Below, piece after piece: positions 62,169 to 64,000 of a stretch of DNA of 64,000 nucleotides. Below the pieces are notes generated by a model. It did no database searches, was not told the DNA's origin, and saw nothing but the letters and a program-made list of their open reading frames with translations. The position numbers and the translations under genes are program-made. How positions within the stretch are numbered: the stretch's first letter is position 1; every line of letters begins with the position of its first letter. Location of the stretch: contig WGNV01000004.1 in NCBI GenBank assembly GCA_016124375.1, positions 372,001-436,000 of the forward strand. Reading direction: 5' to 3'. The DNA comes from Tepidisphaera sp. GTDB taxonomy: Bacteria > Planctomycetota > Phycisphaerae > Phycisphaerales > UBA1924.

Positions 62169-64000
62169 TCAATCCACCTCCGCCTTGGGCTTGTACGCCG
62201 CCACCACCCCCGCCTGCACCGTCGGCGGCGTCCGCTCATCATGGCTGTACTCCATCGCGTACGTCCCCGCCCCGCCCGTCATGCTCTTCAGCTCATTGCT
62301 GTAGTTCTGCAGCTCTCCCAGCGGCGCCTGCGCCTTCACCACGCACACGTCCCCCGCGATCACCTCGCTGCTCTGCACCCGGCCCCGCTTCGTCGCCAAG
62401 TGCCCCGCAAGGTCACCCATGTACCGCGCCGGCGCCGTGATCTCCAGCGCCACGAACGGCTCCATCAACACCGGCTTCGCCTTCTGAATCGCCTCCACAA
62501 ACGCCCGCCGCCCCGCCGTAATGAACGCGATCTCCTTGCTGTCCACGTCGTGATACTTCCCGTCATACACCGCCACGCTCACGCCCGTGATCGGATACCC
62601 CGCGATCGCCCCCTCGCCCAAGACCTGCCGCACACCCTTCTCAACCGCCGGGATGTACTGCCGGGGAATCGACCCACCCACCGTCTCGTTCTTGAACTCA
62701 AACCCCACCGGATGATCCGCCGCCAAAGGCTCCACCCGCAGGTACACCTCGCCAAACTGCCCCGCCCCGCCCGTCTGCTTCTTGTGCCGGTAGTGCCCCT
62801 CGGCCCGTCCGGTGATGGTCTCCTTGTAAGGCACCTTCGGCGGCGCCGTGATCAGCTCGATCCCGAACTGGTTCTTGTACCGCTCGATCATGATCCGCAG
62901 GTGCAGCTCGCCCAGCCCGCGCATCACCGTCTGGTTCGTCGCGGCGATCCGCTCCACCGTGAAGCACGGGTCCTCCGCCACCATCTTGTGCGTCGCCGCC
63001 GCAAACTTCGTCTCATCCGCATGATTCTTCAGCGTCACCGCCAGCATGTACATCGGCTTGGGCAGGGGCAACGGCCGCAGATGCACGCTGTCCAGCTCAT
63101 GGCTGTCGTGCAGGCACCCGTTGAACTTCAACTCATCGATCTTCGCGATCGCCCCGATCCCCCCCGGCCCGATCTCATGCACCTCGATGTGGTCCTTCCC
63201 CTGCAACACAAACAGGTGCGCCGCCTTGATCGGCTTCTTATTATCATCAATATACAGGTCGCTCTTGGCCTTCACCGTCCCCTGGTGAACCCGGAAGATC
63301 CCCACCTTCCCCAGAAACGGATCCGTGCTCACCCGGAACACGTGCGCCAGCACCTTCCCCGCCGGGTCCGGCCGGGCGTGCCATTCAAGGTCTTCGCCCG
63401 CCTGCCCATCCGCCCCCATCTCGCGCTTCATGAACTCGGGAGGGTTCACCTCTTCCGGGCTCGGGCACAGGCTCGCAAACACGTGCATCAGGTCGTCCAC
63501 GCCCGCGCCCGTCTTCGCGCTCGTAAAGCACAGCGGCACCAGGTGCGCATCCTCCAGCGCCTTCTCAAACGCCCCGTGCAGCTTGCCCGGGTCAAAGCCC
63601 CCCTCGCCGCTTTCCAGATACTCCAGCGTCAGATCATCATCCACCTCGATCACCTGCTCCACAATCCGCTTGTGCGCCTCGTGCACCGACGAAAAATCCG
63701 TCTCATCCCCCGCCGCGTCGCTCCCGTCGTGCTCGAACACATTGATCACCTTCGCGCCCTTCTCCGTGGGCAAGTTGATCGGCAGCAGCGTCGGCCCCAG
63801 GATCGCCCGCAGGCGATCCACCAGGTCCTCCAGCCCCTCCGCCGACACCTCGTCGATCTTGTTCACGATCACCAGCCGCGGAATCCGCCGCTCCTCGGCG
63901 ATCGCCAACAGCCGCCGCGCCACGCTGTCCGGCCCCTTGGCCGCATCGATCATCACCGCGATCGTCTCGCACGCCGGAAAGCACGCCACCGCGTGCCCCA
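62169..64000 (-). CDS. Elongation factor G paralogue, N-terminus outside the window
   Basis: At least 610 residues, running off the right edge of the window, so the start and the G1-G2 motifs are missing. The visible GTPase part has G4 (IVNKID) and a G5-like SAKTG; the DxxG of G3 must lie just outside. Domains II to V follow: domain II (GKVLAHVFRVSTDPFLGKVG), domain III (MRGLGELHLRIMIERYKNQF), domain IV (GRAEGHYRHKKQTGGAGQFG, then SVAVYDGKYHDVDSKEIAF) and domain V (EPFVALEITAPARYMGDLAG). The sequence differs from classical FusA and looks like the second EF-G type. A ribosomal role in translocation or recycling is likely but not certain. Confidence 0.9.
   Translation of the reverse strand, partial: GHAVACFPACETIAVMIDAAKGPDSVARRLLAIAEERRIPRLVIVNKIDEVSAEGLEDLVDRLRAILGPTLLPINLPTEKGAKVINVFEHDGSDAAGDETDFSSVHEAHKRIVEQVIEVDDDLTLEYLESGEGGFDPGKLHGAFEKALEDAHLVPLCFTSAKTGAGVDDLMHVFASLCPSPEEVNPPEFMKREMGADGQAGEDLEWHARPDPAGKVLAHVFRVSTDPFLGKVGIFRVHQGTVKAKSDLYIDDNKKPIKAAHLFVLQGKDHIEVHEIGPGGIGAIAKIDELKFNGCLHDSHELDSVHLRPLPLPKPMYMLAVTLKNHADETKFAAATHKMVAEDPCFTVERIAATNQTVMRGLGELHLRIMIERYKNQFGIELITAPPKVPYKETITGRAEGHYRHKKQTGGAGQFGEVYLRVEPLAADHPVGFEFKNETVGGSIPRQYIPAVEKGVRQVLGEGAIAGYPITGVSVAVYDGKYHDVDSKEIAFITAGRRAFVEAIQKAKPVLMEPFVALEITAPARYMGDLAGHLATKRGRVQSSEVIAGDVCVVKAQAPLGELQNYSNELKSMTGGAGTYAMEYSHDERTPPTVQAGVVAAYKPKAEVD

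Overview
The window is high-GC bacterial DNA whose gene content points to the phylum Planctomycetota, most likely class Phycisphaerae. The evidence is the large number of secreted proteins ending in a two-loop dockerin of the kind called GC-type dockerin in planctomycete annotations, a prepilin-type protein ending in a FADGHV block, a PEP-CTERM-type tail, and many divergent lipoproteins. The assignment rests on family content and composition only; no rRNA or tRNA gene was seen.

Layout. 1-10297 is mostly housekeeping: a four-domain S1 RNA-binding protein, a HEAT-repeat lipoprotein, an MDR dehydrogenase, a Pmp3-type membrane peptide, a Kelch-like protein, serA coupled to uppP, an ABC ATPase coupled to a membrane-anchored disordered protein, and a Rossmann-fold NAD(P)-binding protein. 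10687-14770 holds a prepilin-like gene with an apparent frameshift and a PstS-like secreted protein with eight F-hand loops. 14910-19160 is a minus-strand block of a lipoprotein, a PIN/TRAM membrane protein and a short-form pheT. 19441-31535 is a tandem array of four paralogous secreted P-domain proteins, each ending in the same dockerin and three of them behind promoters of the same geometry. 31683-35243 carries two glycosyltransferases and a ROK kinase. 35414-42137 is a patchwork: a DUF4870-like protein, dinB, a PEP-CTERM propeller gene inserted next to a duplicated dinB 3' end, a Dabb-like lipoprotein, an isolated atpA, and an FRG-domain gene between two direct copies of a 132-bp repeat. 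42482-56078 holds eight consecutive plus-strand genes for secreted proteins with mostly unrelated heads and the same dockerin tail. 56104-64000 returns to general functions: TPR/metallopeptidase, LolA-like protein, YceI, an ankyrin protein and an EF-G paralogue that runs off the window.

The unifying theme is surface or periplasmic display. Thirteen proteins in 64 kb share a C-terminal dockerin of about 60 residues that starts with Cys-Asp-Pro and ends in Cys-Pro at or next to the C-terminus. Their heads include a PstS-like binding domain, P-domains with Ig-like modules, beta-propellers, a sugar-dehydrogenase propeller, an M23 peptidase and several unknown folds. No cohesin-like partner was recognised here, so the receptor is presumably encoded elsewhere. 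A propeller family occurs both with a dockerin tail (46955-49186) and with a PEP-CTERM tail (36403-37500), which suggests that the two tails are alternative sorting routes.
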